NCBI GenBank assembly: GCA_020348385.1
Contig: CP070750.1
Location: forward strand, 1,629,673-1,693,672
DNA: 64,000 nt
Direction: 5' to 3'
From: Candidatus Aminicenantota bacterium
GTDB taxonomy: Bacteria; Acidobacteriota; Aminicenantia; Aminicenantales; Aminicenantaceae
A program made the position numbers and the translations under genes. This document shows, piece by piece, positions 1-7,501 of the stretch. The first letter of the stretch is position 1, and each line of letters starts with the position of its first letter. The notes under the pieces were generated by a model. That model made no database searches and was not told the origin of the DNA. It was given only the letters and a program-made list of their open reading frames with translations.

Positions 1-1102
1 ACAGGCCACCTGCCTCGAAAAATTTCCTTTCCAATTCCATCCCCTTTTTGAATAGAGCAGTCCACTCTGATTTGGGATTATTGGCGATCCGGGACCATGT
101 TCGCAAGAACCGATCGCGGGCCTCGGGCAGCATAGCATCCAGGACAGCATTCGGAAGAGGCGGCCGTCCGGGAGTTATGACCTCGAACACAGTCAGTGTC
201 GATGTTATGGCCACGCCTTTTTGAACAAGATGCTGTATCAAAGAAGTCGCTTCCGGACCTTCAGGATCCAATTTCAACAAAGATTCCCGCTGGACTCGGC
301 TGCTGGGATTTTTATCTTCGATCTTTTCGGGAACAAAATCCGTGGACACAAAAAATCCATGTTCCAGGTTATCGATTCCGAGATCCGCCGCTTCTCTGTA
401 GGTAACGGCACCGAGGTGACCGGTAACCTTTTTGCCGATTTTATGTGCCTCCTCAACGACAACCTTAAGAAGCTCTCTCGAGATTTGAGCATACACTTTG
501 AAATCATCCACGCCCTCATAATCCCAATAAGCCACCATTTTCCGGGCATGTTCAGATCCTTCAAGAGGCTTTTCTTGGAGAAGGCCAAGTCCTGGACCGT
601 TGAAGTAAGGACTCGTCACGTACATCTTTGGGCCGGGAAGCTGGCCTGAATTGATGGCAAGTTTCAGACTCAAGTCTGTGTAGGCCTCAAGACTGCCCGC
701 TGTTCGTATCGTGGTGACACCGCCGGCCAAATAGAGCTTCGGGAAGCTTTCCAACTGCTGATTGTATTGTCCTCCTCCGGCCGGATAAAACAGGTGTTCA
801 TGGAACATGATGAATCCAGGCAATAGAGTTTTTCCTGTAAGATCGATGAGTTGTGCCCTTTCAGGAATTTGAATTTTATCCGCAGCTTGGATATCCGCTA
901 TGCGGCCTTCTTGAATGATGATGGTTTGATTCGATTGTTCTGGATTGCCGCTGCCATCGATCACATTGACGTTTGTTAAGGCAATTATGGGAGCCTGATG
1001 GAGAATATATCTGCGTGTTTCTGGGGAAAACTTAACATTCTGGGCCAATAACATTAAGGGGAAAAGAAAAACAAACAGGGAGCGAATAATTTTATTTTTC
1101 AT
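1..1102 (-). CDS. Exported amidohydrolase, C-terminus cut by window edge
   Basis: This is an amidohydrolase-superfamily metal hydrolase, the class that cleaves amide or ester bonds in imidopeptides, cyclic ureas and similar compounds. The frame stays open from the ATG at 1100-1102 to the left edge, so only about 367 N-terminal residues are present. A signal peptide spans about residues 1-20. It is followed by the VNVIDGSG strand typical of the family and by the metal-binding HEH motif at residues 101-103 (GFIMFHEHLF). Further on are a KVYAQ segment (candidate carboxylated Lys), GHLGA and DNLEHG, which match the remaining ligand regions. GGAG precedes the start by a few bases. A second amidohydrolase of similar design lies at 36289-37482. 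The substrate cannot be named from sequence; prolidase-like or imidazolonepropionase-like activity is possible. Confidence 0.88.
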   Translation of the reverse strand, partial: MKNKIIRSLFVFLFPLMLLAQNVKFSPETRRYILHQAPIIALTNVNVIDGSGNPEQSNQTIIIQEGRIADIQAADKIQIPERAQLIDLTGKTLLPGFIMFHEHLFYPAGGGQYNQQLESFPKLYLAGGVTTIRTAGSLEAYTDLSLKLAINSGQLPGPKMYVTSPYFNGPGLGLLQEKPLEGSEHARKMVAYWDYEGVDDFKVYAQISRELLKVVVEEAHKIGKKVTGHLGAVTYREAADLGIDNLEHGFFVSTDFVPEKIEDKNPSSRVQRESLLKLDPEGPEATSLIQHLVQKGVAITSTLTVFEVITPGRPPLPNAVLDAMLPEARDRFLRTWSRIANNPKSEWTALFKKGMELERKFFEAGGL

Positions 1103-1136
1103 GATGTTCTCCTTTTTGACAACAAGATAAGGAATG

Positions 1137-1166
1137 AACATATCACACCCGAAAACATATGGTCAA
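1137..1166 (-). promoter_or_regulatory. Sigma-70-type promoter for the amidohydrolase
   Basis: Minus-strand TTGACC (1161-1166), an 18-bp spacer and TATGTT (1137-1142) lie about 35 bp upstream of the amidohydrolase start. The match is judged by eye only. Confidence 0.45.
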
Positions 1167-1237
1167 TTTCCCACTTTCCGGAACACACATTTGAAAACCG
1201 TTGAATAAATCGATCCAAATGTTTTATGATGGGGAAA

Positions 1238-2131
1238 ATGTATGTGATCGAGACCCATGGTCTTACCAAGTATTACGGAAAATCTAGGGGAATAATCGAC
1301 CTCGATCTCAAAATTGAACCGGGCGAAATATTCGGATTCATCGGACCTAACGGTGCGGGTAAATCCACCACTATCCGCACACTGCTCGGATTGATTTTTC
1401 CCACCTCCGGAAGCGGCAGAATATTCGGCCTGGACATCGTTAGAGATTCGAAAGAAATCAAAAAACAAATAGGATTCATGCCTTCGGAGATCCATTATTA
1501 TGAAAAAATGGATGTGCTCGAGCTTCTCAGGTTTTCTGCCAATTTTTATGGAACAGATTGTGCGCCCAGGATAACAGAGCTGGCTGAAACCTTTGACCTG
1601 GACCTCGAAAGGAAGATAATCGACCTATCCAGAGGGAATCAGAAAAAAGTTTCGATCTTACAAAGCCTGATTCATGAGCCCGGATTATTGATCCTGGATG
1701 AACCGACCAGCGGTTTGGATCCTTTGATGCAGGCAAAGTTCTTCGATATTTTAAAGGAAGAAAACAACAAGGGTACGACCATTTTTTTCTCCTCCCACAC
1801 CCTTAGCGAGGTCCAAAAAATGTGCCGAAGGGTCGGGATTATAAAGGAAGGTAAGATTATCGCGGTGGAAGATATAGAAACTTTGAGGAAAAAGCAGCTC
1901 CGCAAGATTCAGGTCGAATTTTCTCAGCCCGCAAAGATCAGCGACATCGAGTGCCCAGGCGTCATCGCTCCGAAAGTCGAGGGAGGCAACATCTTTTTCT
2001 TATACTCGGGAAGCATGAAGGATTTCCTCAATTCTTTGGGCGGGAAAGATATCAAAGACTTGATCATCGAAGAACCAACCTTAGAAGAAATCTTCATGCA
2101 TTACTACTCAGAAGAAAATGGTAAACACTAA
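1238..2131 (+). CDS. ABC transporter ATP-binding protein
   Basis: This is the ATPase subunit of an ABC-2-type exporter and acts at the inner face of the cytoplasmic membrane. It has Walker A GPNGAGKST near residue 40, the signature LSRGNQKKV, Walker B LLILDEPTSGLDP and the switch region FFSSHTLSEV. It then has the roughly 80-residue C-terminal extension common in exporter ATPases of the CcmA/YhbB group. ATGs exist at 1226, 1229 and 1238. I chose 1238 because GGGGA sits directly upstream of it, giving 297 residues. The stop overlaps the permease start by 14 bp, so translation is probably coupled. The exported substrate is unknown; drug, antibiotic or lipid efflux are all possible. Confidence 0.93.
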   Translation: MYVIETHGLTKYYGKSRGIIDLDLKIEPGEIFGFIGPNGAGKSTTIRTLLGLIFPTSGSGRIFGLDIVRDSKEIKKQIGFMPSEIHYYEKMDVLELLRFSANFYGTDCAPRITELAETFDLDLERKIIDLSRGNQKKVSILQSLIHEPGLLILDEPTSGLDPLMQAKFFDILKEENNKGTTIFFSSHTLSEVQKMCRRVGIIKEGKIIAVEDIETLRKKQLRKIQVEFSQPAKISDIECPGVIAPKVEGGNIFFLYSGSMKDFLNSLGGKDIKDLIIEEPTLEEIFMHYYSEENGKH

Positions 2132-2939
2132 CCTATACAGGATAGAGCTGAAACGCTACCGGAATTCCTTCATCGGATGGAGTATATCCATCATTGTTTT
2201 TGTCATCTTAGGAATGGCCTTTTATCCCCTCTTGATGCAAGAAGACATGCTCAAGCAAATAACAGCTTTTCTCGAGAATCCTTTTATGAAGAACATGATG
2301 ACGGCCTTTGGCGCCAGCATAGAAATTTGGACCAATGTTTTGGGATTCTATTCCACCCGGAATGCAATGATTATCATGCTCATTGGGAGCTTTTATTCCA
2401 TCCTTCTGGCCGGCAAAATCCTGGCTCGGGAAGAACAGGAAAAAACCGCCGAATTTCTTCTCGCCAAACCGGTTACAAGGCTGGAAGTTGTCCGGAGCAA
2501 ATTGGCGGTTTATCTCACTTATTTGGTCCTTCTGAACATCGTCATCTTGATCATCGGATTTTTAAGTTTGGAATTATTCAAGGGTGACTCCCGATACAGC
2601 TTGAAAGCTTTTATTATCCATTGGTTTTATGCCTTGTTGCTCATGCTGGTATTTGGAGCTATCGGTCTTTTCCTTTCCCTTTTGATAAAAAGAGGACGCC
2701 CGATCACGAACCTATCGATCGGCATTATTGTTGGAGCATACTTCATCGATATTTTGTCCAGAGTAACCCCGGCTGCCGATAAATTCGGTTATTTAAGCCC
2801 GTTTAAATTCGTTGACCCGGGAGTTCTCCGATACGACTATGCGCTTGTCGGTTGGCGAGTGATGTACTTTCTGGGTATGTCCCTCGTATTTTTCGCCCTC
2901 ACCTTTCTCCGGTACAAAAAGAAGGATATTCTGGTTTAG
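2118..2939 (+). CDS. ABC-2-type exporter permease
   Basis: This is the membrane partner of the upstream ATPase. The 273-residue protein has about six hydrophobic segments: one after a short basic N-terminus (residues 18-36), others near 95-115, 140-160, 175-195, 205-225 and 250-266. The segment LAREEQEKTAEFLLAKPVTR between the second and third spans is the cytoplasmic coupling-loop pattern seen in ABC-2 permeases such as the NatB or gliding GldF type. The ATG lies inside the last codons of the ATPase gene (14-bp overlap). With one ATPase and one permease the expected complex is a heterotetramer of two of each. Confidence 0.9.
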   Translation: MVNTNLYRIELKRYRNSFIGWSISIIVFVILGMAFYPLLMQEDMLKQITAFLENPFMKNMMTAFGASIEIWTNVLGFYSTRNAMIIMLIGSFYSILLAGKILAREEQEKTAEFLLAKPVTRLEVVRSKLAVYLTYLVLLNIVILIIGFLSLELFKGDSRYSLKAFIIHWFYALLLMLVFGAIGLFLSLLIKRGRPITNLSIGIIVGAYFIDILSRVTPAADKFGYLSPFKFVDPGVLRYDYALVGWRVMYFLGMSLVFFALTFLRYKKKDILV

Positions 2940-2947
2940 GAATTCAG

Positions 2948-3517
2948 ATGTTTGATTATCATCCCCTAACAAAAGAGCGGTGGTCAGATTTTGAAGAATT
3001 GTTTGGTGAGCGCGGCGCCTGTGGTGGCTGCTGGTGTATGTGGTGGCGTTTGAGACACTCCGAGTTTAAGAAACAAAAAGGAGAAGGAAACAGAAAAGCC
3101 ATGAAGGCCATCGTGGACAAAGGTGATATCCCAGGCGTATTGGCCTATATGGAGGGAATGCCGGTAGCTTGGTGTTCCGTGGCTTCTCGGAGTCAATTTT
3201 CAATGCTGAGTCGCTCTCGAATTCTAAAGCAAATCGATGAGAAACCTGTTTGGTCCATCGTGTGTTTGTTCATAAAGAAGAGTTTCCGCAATCAGGGATT
3301 GAGCATAAAACTTCTGAGCAAAGCCATCGAATACGTTAAACAGCAAGGAGGCCAGGTTGTCGAAGGTTATCCTATCGAACCTAAAAAGGACCGAATGCCT
3401 GATGTGTTTGCATCCACAGGATTAGCATCGGCATTTAGGCAAGCTGGATTTATTGAATGTGCGCGCCGCTCTGCAACTAGGCCGATCATGAGATATCAGA
3501 TTATTTCTCGCCGATAA
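2948..3517 (+). CDS. GNAT-family acetyltransferase
   Basis: This is a probable acetyl-CoA-dependent N-acetyltransferase of 189 residues. The central segment WSIVCLFIKKSFRNQGLSIKLLSKAIEY fits the GNAT acetyl-CoA loop, with Q/R-x-x-G as RNQGLS near residue 113. The N-terminus carries GACGGCWCMWWRL (about residues 18-30), a Cys/Trp-rich motif typical of one GNAT subgroup. A longer frame starts at 2852 inside the permease gene. I chose the ATG at 2948 because it lies just 8 bp after the permease stop and begins the conserved fold. It probably belongs to the same transcript as the ABC exporter. Its last 17 bp overlap the convergent S9 peptidase gene. The acceptor substrate is unknown. Confidence 0.85.
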   Translation: MFDYHPLTKERWSDFEELFGERGACGGCWCMWWRLRHSEFKKQKGEGNRKAMKAIVDKGDIPGVLAYMEGMPVAWCSVASRSQFSMLSRSRILKQIDEKPVWSIVCLFIKKSFRNQGLSIKLLSKAIEYVKQQGGQVVEGYPIEPKKDRMPDVFASTGLASAFRQAGFIECARRSATRPIMRYQIISRR

Positions 3518-5600
3518 AACGATCGATGAACTCAAATGTTCGATTGTAGGCCTCCATGCGGTTTTTGAATAGCATGAATTCATGGGGTTCGTCCGGAACG
3601 ATCATAAGTTCTATGTGAACATCCCCTTTTGCCCTCAGTTTCTGCACGATGTCCGTGGTTTGCTGAAAGTCCACGTTGCGATCATCGTCACCATGGATGA
3701 ATAGCACTGGCGAAGTCCATGTTTTGATGTCGGCGACCGGGGATGATTCACGAGCGAGTTTTCGTTGGTTCTCGGACATACTTCTTCCCCGTTGCGACCA
3801 GTCATGGACTCCGGCCATATCGACACCGACCTTGAAAATATCCGAATTGCGGGCTAGAGCCATGGCAGTCAGGAGTCCACCATAAGAGAGGCCCCATTTG
3901 CCGATTCGTTCAGGATCGACTTCAGGACGTTCCTGGAGATACTTGACTCCAGCCAGGATATCCTGATATTCGGCAGCTCCACGCATGCCGGTATCGGGAG
4001 CATTGCGGAATGATCGGCCGTAGCCGATTCCGCTTCGGTAGTTGATTGAGATAACCACGTAGCCGTTGTTGGCAAAATACTGATTGATGCCATAGGCTTC
4101 CGAATAAAACTCCATGTAGTGCCAACCCAACAGCATCTGACGAATAGGACCGCCATGAGTGTAAACCACACCGGGACGCTTTTCGCCTGGTTTGGCATCT
4201 TTGGGCAAAAACAGCTGGCAGGGAATTTCCAATCCATCCGGGGCTTTGACGATAACAAGCTCAGGGATGACCAGTTCATCCATCGGATATTCCGCTGGAA
4301 GCGTTTCCGGAGCGAGCACCTCGATTTCCCCGCCATCGGCAGGCACAGTGGCGATAGATGTAGGATGAAAAGCCGTGGCATATAGGAAAGCGACTTTGTC
4401 CCCAGATGCCAAAGCAACGGGATAAGTGCCGATCGTTGCCTCTTCTGTCAACTGAACTGCCTCGCCGCTGCCATCTGTGGGAACCCTCCATATGTGGCGT
4501 CCGTGGATATCGGTCAGGTTGCTGCTGAAGAAAAGCGTCTCCCCATCGCTGGATAGCCCCACGTGTTCCACGAATGCTTCTCCCGGCGTTAGGTCCACAG
4601 GATCTCCTCCGGCAAGTGGCATGGAAAACACGTGGTTCCAGTTATCCCGTTCTGCTGTAAAAAGAATACGGTCGTTGGCAGTCAGTTTAAAATTCCGGAA
4701 GGAATAAAACCGAGGTTCATCTTTGGGGAATCGCCAGATCTCTTCTGCTTCTCCCGTTTGTGCATCGGCCAACCAAAAAGCGACATTGGTTACCGGTCCG
4801 CGTCTCCAATATCCTCTGAATGGGGCCGCACCGTACTGTAATCCTGGTCGTCTCTGGAAAAGGATCTTGGTGCCGTCGGAAGACCAAATAGGATCGCTAT
4901 CTCTGTCTACATTGGGAGCGATCCATGTTATTTTTCTTTTTATGGTGTCGAACACGCCGATGAAGCTATGATCGTTCCTGCGGCTGACAAAAGCAATGCG
5001 GGTACTTTCAGGAGACCAACGGGGTGAACCGTTCTGCCCTGCTGCCCTGAATAAAAGCTCCGGCTCAGGAATAGCCGAAGGGACAGCAGGCGGGATCAAG
5101 GGAGCACTGTAAACCAATCCTTCTTTCACGAGCAAGATCCATTGACCGTCTGGAGAAAGGGTGGGATTGCTTCCAGCTGCAACCCTCCAGATCTGACCCG
5201 TGTCTGTCCTGACAGCCCAGATGGCCTGTTCCATGCCGTCCGGGTCGCTCCGGGAATTGGTGACCCAGCCCTCGCTATTGGGCCGACCTCCTTTGACGAA
5301 CACCACTGTTTTTCCGTCGTCTGTGATATAGACATCAGGGATCTCGAAAACTTCATCTCGGACAAATCCTGTCAGGTTTATCGGTTTGAAATCAGGTGCT
5401 GCTGCTGTCCAGACATTCCTTTCGCCTTTCGAATAAAAAACCCAGGCGATCCGGTCGGCATTTTTGGCCGAGACCAGGCTCCAGGGATAAGGTGGACTCA
5501 AAATCTGTTCCAACGTAAATGTCCCTTCCTCCGCTACTGCCCGATCGCCAAAACCGAAAACGAACACCAGGCAAATCAATAGAGATAAATATTTTTTCAT
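3501..5600 (-). CDS. Exported S9 prolyl-oligopeptidase-family peptidase
   Basis: This serine peptidase of the prolyl oligopeptidase family probably cleaves short peptides in the periplasm. A signal peptide spans residues 1-23 (ending AVAEE). Beta-propeller-type repeats with TolB-like strands (LSPDGQW, WSPESTRIAFVSRR, WSSDGTKILF) fill residues 30-440. The catalytic alpha/beta-hydrolase domain follows, with Ser572 in GLSYGG, Asp640 in DDDRNV and His673 in EPHEF. The length of 699 residues is normal for the family. AGAGGGG precedes the start. The gene lies 13 bp downstream of the M14 carboxypeptidase, so the two form an operon that could combine endopeptidase and carboxypeptidase activities. Confidence 0.95.
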   Translation of the reverse strand: MKKYLSLLICLVFVFGFGDRAVAEEGTFTLEQILSPPYPWSLVSAKNADRIAWVFYSKGERNVWTAAAPDFKPINLTGFVRDEVFEIPDVYITDDGKTVVFVKGGRPNSEGWVTNSRSDPDGMEQAIWAVRTDTGQIWRVAAGSNPTLSPDGQWILLVKEGLVYSAPLIPPAVPSAIPEPELLFRAAGQNGSPRWSPESTRIAFVSRRNDHSFIGVFDTIKRKITWIAPNVDRDSDPIWSSDGTKILFQRRPGLQYGAAPFRGYWRRGPVTNVAFWLADAQTGEAEEIWRFPKDEPRFYSFRNFKLTANDRILFTAERDNWNHVFSMPLAGGDPVDLTPGEAFVEHVGLSSDGETLFFSSNLTDIHGRHIWRVPTDGSGEAVQLTEEATIGTYPVALASGDKVAFLYATAFHPTSIATVPADGGEIEVLAPETLPAEYPMDELVIPELVIVKAPDGLEIPCQLFLPKDAKPGEKRPGVVYTHGGPIRQMLLGWHYMEFYSEAYGINQYFANNGYVVISINYRSGIGYGRSFRNAPDTGMRGAAEYQDILAGVKYLQERPEVDPERIGKWGLSYGGLLTAMALARNSDIFKVGVDMAGVHDWSQRGRSMSENQRKLARESSPVADIKTWTSPVLFIHGDDDRNVDFQQTTDIVQKLRAKGDVHIELMIVPDEPHEFMLFKNRMEAYNRTFEFIDRFIGEK

Positions 5601-5613
5601 TCTTTTTCCCCTC

Positions 5614-7272
5614 TTAATTTTTTCCCGCGACCTCTTTGATCAAAGGTGTGGGTTGGAATAATTTATATACAGGGTAAACCTGTTGACCTCTGCCCCACTG
5701 CGGGACAAGATGGCGGTCAAAAAAATTCCAAACCAGAAGGCCGTCATCGCTCTCCGGTTCCAGAAGATATGCCGCCAACTTGCCGAGAGGTTGGGCCATC
5801 GGAATAAATAAGGTACCTATCGGGAATTCCTTTTCCTCCTCAGTATATTCCCCTTTGACTCTGTTGAGGCGGTGGCCCTGATACGGCCGCTCCTGCCCTT
5901 GAAGTTCTGTCACCTTAAAAGATTCGACTGTTAACGTCACAGGCTGTGTGAGAGACTCTACTGTTATTCCGTGCTGACGAAGCTTGGTTTTCACCTCTGG
6001 AACCGGTAAGGGAATGAGATATCCAAAGGGAAGCTTCACCGATCTTTTCGCAAAAAATTCCGCAAAAAACGGCATGGTGTATGTTTGTGTCTTTTCTGTT
6101 CTTCGAACCCGTCTCCGCCCGCTTTCGGTCTCATAGGGTTCCATCACATAACCATGGACAGTGATTTTATCCTTGATGGGCCGGACATCGTACTCGACAC
6201 CGAATTGGTTTTCAGCAGTAGGTTTCAACCCGCTTTGTACTGTGTTTTGATCCGCTTCCTGGATGAGTTTTGTTATTTCCTGCTTATGTTCCTGACAATA
6301 TTCCAGCAACGCATGGAAAAGGTGATAGGCTCCGATAACTCGCGATTTGAAATCCGCATAGGGATAATTTTCGTTCAGTATGCCCAAACGGTTTCGGAGG
6401 CCGAAATAATTGCTGAGATAACGCGGCTGTGGTCCCAGCGGTCTCCAGCCTTTTTCCGGCTCGCGGAAGTCCATGAAGTCGCCATGGGGAATGCACAGAG
6501 TGTCGTATTTTTCTTTCAAGATTTTGTTGACGCCAGGACGGACTTGATCACTCATGTATCGGATCAGGGAGGTATCTCCGTTGGGATTCAAAGACCACAC
6601 CCATGTCACAACCTCCTCATGATAGGAGCCGTTATGGGTATGACTGTCCAAGAGAACGGCCGGATCCCAGCGCAGCATGACATTCTGGACCAACCCCAAA
6701 ACTTCAGGACTTTCCAGCTTCATCCCGTCCCTGTTCAGATCGAGGCCCAAACCGTTGGTGCGGATGCCTACCCCTTGCTCCGGGCCGACTTGATTTCTTC
6801 GGTTGTTCGGGTTGATCTTTTCATTGCCATCAGGATTGAAAACGGGCGCGATCAGAACGACGATTTCATCCAAGTAGGGGGGATTATCGTCCAGCGCCAA
6901 ATCCCTGGCCAGCATCAGCGAGGCCTCCTTTCCTTCCACTTCTCCGGCATGGATGTTTGCCTGGATGTAAACGACCATTCGGTCATCATACGCCAGATCC
7001 TGAGGAGAAGCCGGGGGGGTTGGATTTCCGAAAACGAGGAGCGGAATCTTGCGGCCTTCGGCACTTACCCCCATAGTTTCGACCCGCATACGAAGACTCT
7101 GTTTTTGAAGTGTTTGGATAAAATCCACGACATCTTCATACAGGGAAGTTGCTGTATATCCGCTGGCCTCTGCTTTCGTGAGTGGTTTTTCTTGTTGGGC
7201 GGAAAAGGCATAAAATGAAGACATCATCAAAAGGCAAATAAAAAATACACTCAAGACAAATCTTTTTTTCAT
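5614..7272 (-). CDS. Exported M14 zinc carboxypeptidase
   Basis: This metallocarboxypeptidase of family M14 removes C-terminal residues from peptides outside the cytoplasm. A signal peptide covers residues 1-25. Zinc ligands are H108 and E111 in NIHAGEVEG, with the third in LLDSHTHNG (about residue 215). NPDGNE and LDLNRDGMK are the family's substrate-binding strands. The C-terminal 150 residues lack a recognisable domain. At 552 residues it is longer than pancreatic-type enzymes, as is usual for bacterial exported M14 proteins. GAGGATG precedes the ATG. It is the first gene of the operon with the S9 peptidase. Confidence 0.93.
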   Translation of the reverse strand: MKKRFVLSVFFICLLMMSSFYAFSAQQEKPLTKAEASGYTATSLYEDVVDFIQTLQKQSLRMRVETMGVSAEGRKIPLLVFGNPTPPASPQDLAYDDRMVVYIQANIHAGEVEGKEASLMLARDLALDDNPPYLDEIVVLIAPVFNPDGNEKINPNNRRNQVGPEQGVGIRTNGLGLDLNRDGMKLESPEVLGLVQNVMLRWDPAVLLDSHTHNGSYHEEVVTWVWSLNPNGDTSLIRYMSDQVRPGVNKILKEKYDTLCIPHGDFMDFREPEKGWRPLGPQPRYLSNYFGLRNRLGILNENYPYADFKSRVIGAYHLFHALLEYCQEHKQEITKLIQEADQNTVQSGLKPTAENQFGVEYDVRPIKDKITVHGYVMEPYETESGRRRVRRTEKTQTYTMPFFAEFFAKRSVKLPFGYLIPLPVPEVKTKLRQHGITVESLTQPVTLTVESFKVTELQGQERPYQGHRLNRVKGEYTEEEKEFPIGTLFIPMAQPLGKLAAYLLEPESDDGLLVWNFFDRHLVPQWGRGQQVYPVYKLFQPTPLIKEVAGKN

Positions 7273-7308
7273 GATTTCATCCTCAAACTGTAAGGTCTCA
7301 TAAACTAG

Positions 7309-7338
7309 AGTCTAAATAAAATCTCTCATCGAGGTCAA
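7309..7338 (-). promoter_or_regulatory. Possible sigma-70 promoter for the M14-S9 operon
   Basis: Minus-strand TTGACC (7333-7338), an 18-bp spacer and TAGACT (7309-7314) lie about 37 bp from the M14 start. The -10 match is only moderate. Confidence 0.3.
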
Positions 7339-7362
7339 TTAAAATTTCCTTTAAGATTGGTG

Positions 7363-7399
7363 TGTTCGAAAGCGGACATATTTTGTTCAAAAATGGATA
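7363..7399 (+). promoter_or_regulatory. Tandem dyads, candidate enhancer site for sigma-54 activator
   Basis: TGTTCG-AAAG-CGGACA at 7363-7378 is an inverted repeat with five of six arm positions matching. A weaker copy, TGTTCA-AAAA-TGGATA, lies at 7384-7399, exactly 21 bp (two helical turns) away. The first dyad is centred about 97 bp upstream of the predicted sigma-54 start site, the usual place for an enhancer-binding protein. A dyad of the same form, TGTACG-CTGA-CGGACA, lies upstream of the second sigma-54 promoter in this window (28343-28358). Confidence 0.55.
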
Positions 7400-7440
7400 T
7401 AAGATTTTATACGGAAACCAAGTCATACCCAATGATGTTT

Positions 7441-7456
7441 TGGTATATTTTTTGCT
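7441..7456 (+). promoter_or_regulatory. Sigma-54 (-24/-12) promoter for MacB-like permease
   Basis: TGGTAT-N5-TTGCT has the invariant GG and GC dinucleotides exactly 10 bp apart, as the sigma-54 consensus TGGCAC-N5-TTGCW requires. The start site would be near 7467, 35 bp before the ATG at 7502. An activator ATPase is required for such promoters. Confidence 0.65.
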
Positions 7457-7501
7457 TATGATCTTTTTATTGCATAGGTGAAGTACATTTGAGGAGAGGT
7501 T

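Noticed and set aside
6085..7218. 377-residue plus-strand open frame antisense to the M14 carboxypeptidase
   Set aside because: It lies wholly inside a gene with clear zinc motifs, has no ribosome site, and its protein shows no recognisable fold.
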